Shown: piece by piece, positions 54,301 through 64,000 of the stretch
How positions within the stretch are numbered: the first letter of the stretch is position 1
Layout of the letters: the number at the start of each line of letters is the position of its first letter
NCBI GenBank assembly: GCA_017506865.1
Contig: JAFCMP010000081.1
Span: 62,001 to 126,000, forward strand
Reading direction: 5' to 3'
DNA length: 64,000 bases
Origin: Tribonema minus
Taxonomy: Eukaryota > Sar > Xanthophyceae > Tribonematales > Tribonemataceae
The notes under the pieces: generated by a model
Database searches by the model: none
The model's input: the letters and a program-made list of their open reading frames with translations, nothing else
Told to the model about the DNA's origin: nothing
Position numbers and translations under genes: made by a program

Positions 54301-56452
54301 CAATGTCGCAGAATGTGCCCGAAAGGGCGCGTGCACGCGTATGCATGCGAAGAAAATAGTAGTAGTACGTTATGACTCATTTGCCACTCCATTCAACACG
54401 TGCACAGACAGACAAGCAGTGCCAGTGGTGGTAGTGACATGACGTTTGTTGGCATCTGTGCAACGTCTTGAACGGCTGAGAAGTCATGCATGGCATGAGT
54501 GTTGCATCATTGTCAACAAGACAGGGCCGCGGACAGGGTGAGGCCACAGAGCTGCACTACTTCAAACTTGAATTTGATGTTGAAGTTTGTGTCAGCAGGC
54601 GTCGCAAGCCGCACTGAGGTTACCTTGGTACTCGTGATTCAATGCGTCTCTTTACACCATGCAGTCACAGAGCTTGTTACAGCCGCTACTTTGTGCACAA
54701 TTGGAGTCTGCGATCTGCTTTTGCGATCTGCACCCCCTGCGGTGTCTGCACTGTGCACAAACCTCAAATCTGACATGTGCAGCAGGCACTTCAATCTGCT
54801 GACAATACTGCTTGGTTCGCTTCCCAATGAGCAGGTACAACCGGTACTGGTACTACGGGTACCACAGGCACCACGGGGACCACAACCGGCACAACTGGTG
54901 AGTTTGAAGCGCAGCTGGCGCTGCGCCCCACCCGTACACGCAGTGGTGTCTGCAGCTGCAGTCATGCGCGTTCCACCATGCGCTGGTGCAACCAGCATAT
55001 ACTTCTGTACTCTAGTTTGCTTACTTACTGGAGTGCAGTTGTGCACTCAAGGACTGGAGTTTAGGCAAGCAATAAGCACAAATGTACCCTCTTCACCGTG
55101 CAGGCAGGTCTGAAAGCGAGTCATATGGATGACCATAGTATACTCAGATGTAAACACGGCTGCCATTGAGGTTCCCACTTGAGTGCTGGAGACAAAAGGC
55201 GCCAAGCTCCAGTAGATCGCTGTACTTCAGCAACCACTGTGCAATACCATGTGTACCTCAACTGACTCACTCACCTCGTTTGTATATATTAACAGGTACC
55301 ACGACTGGCACTGGCACGACAACTGGCACTGGCACCACGGGGACCACAACAGGCACAACTGGTAAGTTTGTAGTGCAGCTGGTGCTGCTGCGCCTCACCC
55401 TCACGCAGTGTTGTCTGCAGCAGCAGGTCATTGTGCAGGGGCACTGACGCTCAGCAATTCAGTGACAAATCAACGCTTCTTCAAGTCCAACTATCTTTTA
55501 ACGTCACAAAGTGCTGTGGCTGGGCTGTCGCCGCCAGTTGCATTAGAAAGGCGGCATGCTTCATGGCGTGCTGGACACGCTTTTTGCGCGCAGCTTTGTT
55601 GACATGCGGTACGCGCTGCAAACAAGTACCTTGAAAAACAGTTCCTTTCCAACTGGTTCTGATGCAGCCGAGCTTGCAGTGGTGACACTGGTGCCTGGTG
55701 AATGTACATGTGTTCAGTGCCCGTCGTGCAGCAGCCAAACAAAGAAGGACAAGATAGTGACAAAGCCTGCGATGCCGTTTCTGGCATTGGGCTCATCTTG
55801 CCCTCACCCCCCGCCCCCCCATGTTTTGGGTGCATGCCGTTAAATTGAAGGAACTCAGTAAGGGTTCATGTGGGCTCATGCATTCTGATGCCCGCACTGT
55901 TGGCAATCTACAGCCAGCAGGCAAACTGTATTGAAGCATGAAGACTTTGACGCATTCCAATGCGTCTACTTGTAGCTTCAGCATTGTGCGCTGCAGGTGC
56001 CTGGAAGCCGTCCTTCGCCTACTGCAACGCTGCATGCAAGCCTAGGTGAGGTACCAAGCCCAGTGAATCGCTGTACTTCATCAACTACTGCAGAACACTT
56101 CTTAAAGTTCTTGTACTTTTCACTAGTTGTACCTCAATTGACTCGCTCATCTCGATTGTCAACACAGGTACCGGTACCACGACTGGCACTGGCACGACCG
56201 GCACTGGCACGACTGGCACTGGCACGACCGGCACTGGCACGACTGGCACTGGTACTGGAACCACTTCGGATTCTGGAGGTACGTGACTTGAACATAGCAC
56301 TTCAAGTAATGTGGCACGCACACCACATTGGCTGTTATTCATCTTATAATGAATGATAAATGCTCTGGGCTTGCCATATTCAAAGTCACCGTGGTAGTTG
56401 CCTCTTACCATTCCAGGCAGGTACATGTGTGAAAGACGGACAATGGAGATGA
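51336..56452 (+). CDS. Secreted Gly/Lys/Tyr-rich and Thr-rich mucin-like protein, eight exons
   Basis: Exons: 51336-51466, 52216-52613, 53343-53636, 53863-53919, 54835-54897, 55296-55361, 56168-56278 and 56421-56452. All have GT donors and AG acceptors, and together they give 1152 nt (383 residues plus TGA). Exon 1 encodes a signal peptide (MVQRCCRWLSCGLLAVLALR, then CLDGAHA, a plausible cleavage site). Exon 2 gives a short acidic start, two CxxxC pairs with many Lys, then a basic Gly/Lys/Tyr/Pro repeat (GGGYKKPKKGGG-like). Exon 3 encodes PTT repeats grading into TTG repeats. Exons 4-7 are 57, 63, 66 and 111 bp, each starting and ending in phase 1 and coding only Thr and Gly until the last. 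Such Thr-rich tracts are typical O-glycosylation substrates. A cell-wall, mucilage or adhesion role is inferred. The last exon is the least certain: an acceptor 4 bp earlier would give a longer tail. Confidence 0.75.
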
Positions 56453-57549
56453 CGACATTGACGATGCAGCCATTGCACCTTGGCAGTCGCCCTGCAACTG
56501 GCGCTCATTGCCGATGGTCTGCATGGTGCTACGCACAGTCATAATTCGGAGTCACTTTCGCACGGGTGGGATAGCTCCTGTTTGATTGCAGGACCCCGAT
56601 AAGCTGGTCAATAAGAATGCAAGTAGTCTTGCTCAGCAAGATTGTGCTTCGATGCATCTAGAGAGCTTGCAAACAAAAAACACGGCAGCACTTGCAAGTA
56701 AGAACCACTGTGAAACAGGGAAGGCGCAATCGCACGTGCACGCTCTGACTTACTTCATTTCGGCCCCAGCCACATGTGCTCAGCATTCAAACCCGCTCCT
56801 CTGTGCCAATCGATCGCCCTTGCAGCACTGACAGGTCCCTTTTCCTTCATGCCCTTATCTCGCTGCAGGCTAACCCTCAGCGGCATGTCATGCGACCACG
56901 GCGGCCGACTGCAGCAGAGGTATTGATTGCATAGCCATGCATGTTTTGGCTGCATGCATGATGTGGTTGCTCGCTGCACACTTTTCATGCGTCTGGTGCC
57001 AGTTGAAGTTCATGACTGCACCCTAGGCTCGGCTTTCATCTCCAGCAGTGTCGTCCTTGATGTGTCTTGCTTAGCTATGTCATGAAAATTGTGCTACTGT
57101 ACTTGAACTGGTTTGTTGCGCCAAGTGGGGTAGGCCTGGGGTACAGCAGCACCGTGCCGGAAGGCGCGCTCCCTCAGTGTTCTGTTTGTCGTCACGTGAT
57201 GTTCAAGATGAGCAGACGATGCAGCCTACCTGCATGTGATGAGGAAATTGGTTGTTGTTGTTGAAGCTTTCGCTATGTGTCACTGCAAGAGGCTAGGCAG
57301 CGTACACTTGCCAACAGTAGATATCGCACTTTGACGCATGTACGAGGCAAAGCCTACTAGTAATTGTGAGCAGAGCTCACGACTCCTGGGATTACTTGAA
57401 CCACTGCCTTAACAAGAAACGACTTGAGCAGTTGCTTCAACTGAGGCAGCGCTCATGCGTGGAGCTGAAGAGCTGAAGTGTGAAGTGCATGTCTGCTACA
57501 TCACTGCTTTGCATGCACGGAGTGCTTCATCATTCTACGCTAGGCAAGC

Positions 57550-57579
57550 ATGTTGACGTTTCTCTTGCTTTCTCTGCAA

Positions 57580-57613
<34 letters not shown>

Positions 57614-57780
57614 AGCTTTTGTTAGTGCAACCGGCGCGGGCGCATGCAATGTCGAGCGCTATTCAGCGCGGAGCGTTGACAAAGCGTGGTGCACCTGCAG
57701 TCACAAATACGGCGTGCCCATCACCGACGCCGTTGGAGCTTCCAGTGTATACATTGTTTATGTGCGTACAGTATGTGTGT
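57550..57780 (+). CDS. Possible secreted protein, first exon with poly-Leu signal peptide
   Basis: From the ATG at 57550 the frame reads MLTFLLLSLQ, a CTG-encoded Leu run and LLLVQPARAHA, a textbook hydrophobic signal with an Ala-x-Ala end. ALTKRGAPAVTNTA and CPSPTPLELP follow. A CTG microsatellite alone would mimic a signal peptide in this frame, and in another frame it encodes poly-Ala, so this is tentative. Cys-rich open stretches at 58.05-58.2 and 58.43-58.63 kb could be later exons. Confidence 0.3.
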
Positions 57781-57815
57781 ACAGGAACTCGCCCAACGCC
57801 GTCATTTGAGGCGCG

Positions 57816-57833
57816 GGGGGGGGGGGGGGGGGG
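57816..57833 (+). repeat. Poly-G run
   Basis: About 18 consecutive G. Similar G or C runs occur near 8478, 40677, 45160 and 59278. Confidence 0.95.
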
Positions 57834-59277
57834 CTCCTATAGTATACAGGATGCGTTTGAGCTGTGTTGCATTTTTGACATGGCTAGGCACAAGTCTGCC
57901 AGGAACGCTGGACGTGTGATGCAGCGCTTGGCAAACTGCCTACTGCATGTGTGTACGCACGCACTGTGCTGAACGCTGTGGTGGCGGAAGCGCAGCTCTG
58001 TCTTAAATGTGAGAAACAAAAGCCTGCATAGATGCATCAGGTACAGAACAGGGTGTAGATGCATGCAGAGTGCCGCATGCGCTGCACACTTGCGGAGACC
58101 AGCCCTCGGAGGTGATGCGCAGTGACCATACGTGGCACTGTGAGTATGTGTATGTTGTGCGCATGCAGTCAGGTGCACACTTCGAGTATTGTGCACAAGC
58201 TGCAGCACGCTGTACGCAAGCTTTGTGTGGCACTTCCGCTTCACGTGAATACATAGCTACCCTCTGTGGGGCGGGCCACACCAGTGATGTGGGGGATCAA
58301 ATGTGGCACGCCACACGCTGAGCACTGGGTGCCTGCTGGCAAGCAGATCAGACGTGCACAGAGCACTAATGGTGGCCTCAAATACACAGCGCAGAGAATC
58401 TGCACAATTGCATCTGTCAACATTTGGTGATGGTCTGGCTCCTGCTTGTGCTGGTGACACTGGTGCCGCATGCCTTGTCAAGTCTTGCAGCACATGTGGC
58501 TTTACCCTATTTGGAGGTTCTGCGTCTCTTGTGTCAACACAGACCTGCACTGAGCAATGCTTTCAACTTTGCCGCAAGTCAGGGACACACTATAGTAGCT
58601 GCAGCATCCCGCAAAGCCTGATTGCGTGCAGTTGATGATAGACACGAATGCATGCAGCGAGTCTAATCCAAGTAGCCGTGGCATGATCCATACTTCTACT
58701 TCAATTAGACTTGCATCTTGGGGTCCAAATACCTCCTGGCATATGCAGAGCAATGCTGGCAAAATGGCCCAACGCAGCTCGCATACAACAGTGTTGCTCG
58801 CAAGCTGCACCTTGCACGTGGAATTGAGCACTCAACTGCACACGAGTGCATGCAGACAGCTTCGTTTTTGAGATTTTCAATGAACTCATCACGGGCGGTG
58901 CACACAATACTGTTGAGCGATGCTGCAGAATTGAGCTGTGCGCACGCAGCAGCGCGAGCAGAACACGTGCAGCGAGGTGCAACAAGACAACAAACACTTG
59001 CAGAAGCACGAACACGGTGGTGGTGACGGGTAAACTATTTAGATGTGTGCCGACTCTGGGGTGCCGGTTTTGCCCCTCCATCGAAGGGGCAGCGGAGCGC
59101 GAGGAAACCACAAAAACGATCGAGCGGTTCTGTACACATTCTTCAAGTGTAAGCAAACGCGGCGCTGGCGACACACAAAAAATGCTACCACTTCACACCT
59201 TTTGACAGTCGGCTACGCACAGTTGCCACCCAGGCGCAAACTTGCCAGTGACGGTAAAGACGACTGCAGAGGACGCG

Positions 59278-59299
59278 CCCCCCCCCCCCCCCCCCCCCC
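59278..59299 (+). repeat. Poly-C run
   Basis: About 20 C, with a further C-rich stretch to 59318. It lies about 270 bp downstream of the transporter stop. Confidence 0.9.
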
Positions 59300-59566
59300 T
59301 CCCCCACTCCCCCCTATGCCCCCGAATAGCGTGCAGTGAATCAAGATGGCGCTCGACCTAGACGCACATTCAACGCACGGCCCGAGGCCTGCCTGCCCGC
59401 AGCGTTCAGCCGCGGTTCTCTGCGCGAGCGCCGTTGTGCCTTCTGCGCCGCCGCCTTCCGCAGCATCAGCGCGGGGCCGCTCCGTCGCCAGCCTCCAGGT
59501 GAGGCACCGCAGCCGCGCTCAGCCAGAGAGAACAATGCAGCTGAGCACTGACACAGCGGCGGCTGG

Positions 59567-62500
59567 CTATGCCTTGAGCGCCGCGCCGTACCCCGCCTGG
59601 AACGCCTTCTTCAGGCCCTTGGACTCGCCGCCGCCAACGCCGCCGGGGTGTTGCGACACGGCGGCGGCGGCGCTGCTGCGGTCGACGCGCGCGCCGATGT
59701 CGTCCTGGATCTCCTCAATGGTCTTGTCGCGCGTCTCGATGAGGCCCCACGCGACGCCCGCAAACGTCACGGCGAGCACGCCCGTGAAGGGCAGCCACGA
59801 GTACGCGCCGAGCGCCGTCGCGAGCATCGGGTAGAACATGCCCACCATGAAGTTGGAGATCCAGTTGAGGACCGTCGCCACCGCGCCTGAGGGGTCACAG
59901 GTTAGGGTTGGAGTTTGGGTCAGCGTTGGAGGGGGGTAGAGGGAGGTAATGGCGTGATGATACTTGTGTCATGTTGCCAGACGGCTCTAATGATGGAGGT
60001 CTCAGAAACAAGTCAAACTGTGAGACTGTGCAACGCAGTTTGATATGAAAAACGAATCAAAAGATCGTTGAGCTCTAGGTGACAAGGGATGGTTAGCCGC
60101 GAGTGCCTTCCACCAATAACCGTGGTCGCCGCTGCTGCAGTACTTGAAATAGATCAACTGACTTTTGCCGTGCTGCGGCAGCGCGACCAGCAAAAACATA
60201 ATATGCTGCAGGCATCTAAGAGCACTGCTACTTGCCAGCGTAACAGTAGAGTTGAGGTTTTATGCCATACAATGCACAATCCGACAGAGCGCCGCCGCCA
60301 GCGTAGCGCACGCGGCAACGCCACTCACTTGCAGAGCTGCGGAGCTTGGCCTGGAACAGCAGCCCCGTGAGCAGCCACGCGACGGGCCCGAGGCCAATCT
60401 CGAAGAACGACACGAACGCCATGATGGCGACGACCGACACGGCATTCCACGCGGCGGGCGCGGCGGCGCCGAAGACGAGCGCGAGCGTGACGACGACGCT
60501 GCTGACGAGCATGCCGCCGACGCTCCACAGCAGCAGCGACTTGTGGCCAAACGCGTCCATGAGGTAGATGGCGGCGACGGTCGCGAGGACGTTGACGGCG
60601 CCGACGAGGATCGTGCCCATGCGCGGGTCCTCGAGGCCTATCGCGTCGAAGAACGACGTCGAGTAGTAGAAGACGGCGTTGATGCCGCTGAGCTGCTGCG
60701 CGAGGTGGAGGCCGCAGCCGACCAGCAGCCCGTAGAGGACGCGCGGGTTGTCGAGGTTGGAGAGGACGCCGCCCGCGCGCGAGGGCGCCTCGAAGCGCGA
60801 CGCGTCGATGATGGCGTTGATCTCGTCGTCCACGTCGTCCACCGCGCGCAGTTGCTGCGCGCGCGGTGGGCGCACAATGAGGGGGGGTTGAGGATGTCAT
60901 GAAGCCGCCATGGAGTTGCACACGACGTGGTGGTGGGGGTGGGGGGGGCAACTCTGACAGCATTCGTTTTGATAGTAATTGATTCAGCTTGATCACAACA
61001 ACAAAGTGTTACATATGGACGCGTCTACGATGGCGTTGAGCGAGTTGCCAATGTCATTCACAGCATGGGACTGCATTTGCTGCTGGAGCATATGCTATGC
61101 ATTTATGATTATGACAGCCATGATGACAATGGCCTTGATGCATACATGGCCATATGCAACTGCTGTGAGGACAAAGCAAGACACGGCGCATGGCGTGACT
61201 GCGGGCACGATCTCTTTACCCAGGACCATGAATGTAGACAGCTACTGCAGTATAAGCTTTTGCAATATACTTCTGCTTACTTTTTCAGCATGCCAATGAT
61301 GTGTCAGCTGCCTGAGTCGGCAGCGCAGTGTGCATAGAGACTTGCAAGGACCAGCGGCGCTTCAGCACGTGCAAGTGCGATGGCAGACATACCGTTGTGA
61401 AGGTTAAGTTATAACATCACAACCTCATGCAGATGGCAAAGGTCTGGGCACCCAGGTCACCCACTGCCACCTCAACCCTAACTCTCACCCTCAATGACAG
61501 CATTGGCTAACGTGTGGCTAAGACTGGCAGGGGGCCGTCAAGGGACCAGAAACTGCTATTCAATGCTGACATACGCGTGCATTGAGCACATCACTTATGC
61601 AACATGCTCAAATCATCTGCTTTACACCTCACAGCCTCGCCAGTACTGCCTGCAGAGACTTCACTGACTTACTACGTTGATTAGCACTCCTCGACATTCA
61701 CGAATGCAATAACTTCACAGGTGCACATCATCAAATGGTGGAGGCACCGACCGTGAGCGCTGCCGCAGCCTCTGCACGCTGCCCGCGCATGAGCAGCAGC
61801 CTGGGCGACTCCAGCAGCCACGGCGACAGCGCCAGCTGTATGATGGCGGGGACGCACGTGAACGCAAACAGGTACCGCCAACCGTCCTCAGTCGCCAGGG
61901 ATAGGGACATGACGTTGGCCACCAAGCTGCGGCCATGCGGTGAGGGGCGGTGATGAGTGACTTGTGAGTGACTTGTGATTCCAGTGCGCTGGTGAGCGCT
62001 CGTGCATGGAAGTGGTAGAATGAGCCCTTGGGGTTCGCATACGCAGTTGACGAGCACGACATTGAAGCTTACAAAAGTGAAGTTGAAGGGCCTGCTTTTA
62101 GCTGCAGTGCACAGCAAAAGAAACCGCTGCTGCCAAGCATGAGCGACCTGAGCCGGCTCAACATTCAGCGGACGGGGGCACGCAGCATATTACCGCTGAT
62201 GCACTTCACGCTGACAGCGGGGTTCGCACACTTGGCGCAGGCGCTCGTGCAATGGCTGCCGCAGCAGTCACTTGGCACGGCTGCATTTGTTAGGTGCACG
62301 GTTCCATCATTACAAAGGCATGTATGTGTATGTGACTACGCGCATACATGCCTTGTGTGTACTTGCACTCACATGCAAAAGTGCCAGGTTCACTGGCTCA
62401 GCGCGCGCAGCATCGTCAAAGTCAACATAAGCACCTATGTATGTACGTTACGTGTCTACATACCGTACGTGTGCAACATACATACCGCAAGTATGCATAA

Positions 62501-62990
62501 ATACTCACATGCCGAAGACGAGGTGGAACTGGCTGAGCGCGCCCAGTATGCCGCGCAGCATGGGCGGCGCGATCTCGCCCACGTAGATGGGCACAAACAC
62601 CGTGCTTGCGCCCGCGGCGGTGCCCACGAGCAGGCGCGCAAAGATGAGCCATGCGACGCTCGGCGCAAAGAACATGATCACGCCCGACGCCAAGAACACG
62701 TAGCTCGCGAGCATCAGCGCTCCACGGCGCCCCAGGGCATTGCTCAGGTGGCCGCCCGCGAAGGCGCCCATGAGGCCCCCGACGCAGAAGATGGACACTA
62801 CGACGCTCCACTCCAGCGGCGTGTGGCCGGGGAAGACGACGGCCTCGCAGCCGTTGATGACGCCCGAGTTGAAGCCAAACTGCAGCGTGGACTGCATGGC
62901 GAGCAGCGAGGCGACCGCGAGGCTCGGCGTGAGCTTGCCCGTGGCGATCTCGTGCTCCAGCTCCTCGGGCTCCACCTCCTCAATGAGCAC
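59567..62990 (-). CDS. MFS sugar (GLUT/SP-type) transporter, four exons recovered
   Basis: Minus-strand exons: A 62990-62509, B 61926-61752, C 60854-60329, D 59886-59567 with the stop at 59569-59567. Phases 2, 0 and 1 join perfectly to 1503 nt (500 residues). The protein is a 12-helix major facilitator of the plasma or an organelle membrane. Signatures seen: FGFNSGVINGCE in helix 1, NALGRRG after helix 2, FVPIYVGEIAP in helix 4, LLESPRLLL before the central loop, QQLSGINAVFYYSTS in helix 7, MDAFGHKSLLL after helix 8, GLGPVAWLLTG in helix 10 and GLIETRDKTIEEIQ after helix 12. These are classic sugar-porter motifs, with Thr-Arg-Asp where the PETKG-type box has Thr-Lys-Gly. Exon A starts in phase 0 after a CAG acceptor, so a short 5' exon with the true ATG probably lies upstream. 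The B donor (ACG then GTCGGT) is weak but gives the expected LTQLRAVDDVDDE join. Substrate is not predictable. Confidence 0.9.
59900..59935 (+). repeat. Telomere-like words in transporter intron
   Basis: GGTTAGGGTTGGAGTTTGGG, located 14 bp upstream (on the gene's strand) of the exon D acceptor. Confidence 0.55.
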
Positions 62991-64000
62991 CTGCGCATAG
63001 CAGGAGTGTTTCAAAGAATGTGTGATGCAATGAGTACCTGCAATCGGCAGTTGTTGCCATGAGCGCCTGCACAGAGCAGGTGTTTGAAGGAATGAGTGCA
63101 CCACGTGTGCGCTGAGTACCTGCAGTCAGCAGTTGTATTGAGGAACGTGTGACGCGTGTGCATGATGTGTGTGTGTGTGTCACACTTCCTGAGGGTGTTG
63201 GAGGGCAGGTGAGGTGAGCACCCGCAGCAGCGCTCAGCACATCATCCATCACAGCAATATGTTGAACAACACGTGCACAAAATGTTGAAGTTTCTCTCAA
63301 GCTCAACTACCTGCGCTCTTGCGCACACAATGAGGTTCACTGAAATCCACCGCCTCAAGCACGCCTGCGCGCCGCTTTCACCAGCAACCTGTCCCCTTAA
63401 GCATGCCTGAACTGCCTGTGTGCCGCTTTCACCAGAAGTTGTCCCCTCGAGCATGCCTGCGCGCCGCTTAGTCCTGAACCTGCTTTTGTCCCCAACCCCG
63501 ACTGCGCACCGCCTAACCCTAACCGTTACTTCTAACCCTAACCCTAGATATGCAGCCATGCGCCTGGACATGCGCATTTTCATCGCCACTGCTTGTCGCT
63601 GTCGAAAGTGCTTCAAGCCCTCCCGTCCTCACACTCAGCAGCTATACTACACGTCTACAGCTCAAAACGTAAGCGACCACCATGCGTAATCAAGCGACAT
63701 GAGTGCACTTGAAAATGATTCAGAATTGGTTCAGGAGGTGCCATGCCGTTGCTGGCTGTTCAGCACACATGAGCTCGCGGGTGCACACTTTGGATGCCAA
63801 AGCTAAGCAGCACTAGTGGCTGTGCCACAAGAACGCAGTCCTTGCAAACGTGTGCTGCCAGCGAGGCGTGCAAAGCGATGCTACGGTCGCAATTAGCTTG
63901 CGCACCACCAGAGCATCATGCACGAGAGCAGTGTAAACACATTGATACCAGTGAATGGCACGCAGCCAATGTGTGCGCTGTTGCGAGTTTTGCAGTGACG
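62991..64000. other. Upstream region of the transporter
   Basis: No secure first exon is visible. There is a GT-rich microsatellite near 63167-63182, a doubled segment near 63000-63120 (GTGTTTCAAAGAATGTGTG versus GTGTTTGAAGGAATGAGTG, both followed by a TACCTGCA(A/G)TC-like word), and telomere-like CCCTAA words at 63512-63546. The last 450 bp hold nothing I can name. Confidence 0.4.
63512..63546. repeat. Telomere-like tract (CCCTAA family)
   Basis: CCTAACCCTAACCGTTAC, then CTAACCCTAACCCTAGA. Confidence 0.85.

Noticed and set aside
55996..56045. An extra exon (GAWKPSFAYCNAACKP) in the mucin-like gene
   Set aside because: It has acceptor- and donor-like ends, but the exit phase would break the join to the next Thr/Gly exon.
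8478..59318. Long G/C homopolymers (8478, 40677, 45160, 57816, 59278) as functional G-quadruplex sites
   Set aside because: Single uninterrupted runs are common slippage products and often of uncertain length in assemblies; recorded as repeats only.
59336..59520. A plus-strand gene starting ATGGCGCTCGACC just downstream of the transporter stop
   Set aside because: The frame is Ala/Arg/Pro-rich, several frames are equally open, and the only splice hint is one GTGAGG; not enough support.
1..64000. tRNA, rRNA, CRISPR arrays, bacterial operons
   Set aside because: No cloverleaf with an intact T-loop word, no rRNA-like stretch, no regularly spaced short repeats; the gene structure is plainly eukaryotic.

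Overview
The window is eukaryotic nuclear DNA. Genes are split by GT-AG introns, coding exons are GC-rich and packed with Ala, Gly, Pro and Gln runs, and gene density is low. There are several classes of eukaryotic mobile element. Short TTAGGG/CCCTAA tracts are scattered through the introns and spacers on both strands. I see no operons, Shine-Dalgarno sites, CRISPR arrays, rRNA or recognisable tRNA genes. An algal or other protist genome, perhaps a stramenopile, is my best inference; the species cannot be fixed from sequence alone.

Layout. (1) 1-about 7.4 kb: the 3' part of a Ty3/gypsy LTR retrotransposon whose first open frame starts with the C-terminal half of a C5 cytosine DNA methyltransferase, followed by an aspartic protease. 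A second frame, one register back, encodes RT, RNase H, a DD35E integrase, a chromodomain-like module and two small-barrel-like tails. (2) About 7.5-28.8 kb: long spacers with GC-rich exon-like islands, mostly reading on the minus strand. Recognisable pieces are the C-terminal part of a USP-type deubiquitinase fold (18.2-19.35 kb, catalytic His replaced by Gln and frame broken) and several Ala-rich coiled-coil pieces whose frame shifts inside the island. (3) 29.3-35.0 kb, plus strand: an intact two-exon gene for an Orc1/Cdc6-family AAA+ ATPase with an unusual long N-terminus carrying repeated Trp-rich modules. (4) 36.3-36.8 kb: four copies of a short helical repeat. (5) 38.3-40.6 kb: a decayed, internally deleted relative of the first retroelement. 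It is followed directly by a MITE-like element with 40-bp terminal inverted repeats (40.57-41.06 kb). (6) 41.3-43.2 kb: an inverted, tail-to-tail duplication of an unrecognised gene family plus a third fragment. (7) 49.6-50.3 kb: a plus-strand coiled-coil exon pair. (8) 51.3-56.5 kb, plus strand: a multi-exon gene for a secreted protein with a signal peptide, a Gly/Lys/Tyr-rich basic domain and a Thr/Gly/Pro mucin-like region built from exons that all begin and end in phase 1. (9) 57.5-57.8 kb: a possible small secreted protein. (10) 59.6-63.0 kb, minus strand: a four-exon MFS sugar transporter whose reconstructed frame closes perfectly over 1503 nt.

The genes are functionally unrelated (replication licensing, sugar uptake, extracellular matrix, mobile DNA), as expected for a eukaryotic chromosome segment. 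The strongest candidates for something little described are the methyltransferase-bearing gypsy element, the duplicated-exon mucin-like gene and the inverted pair of the unknown family, in which both copies stop at the same place with different stop codons.
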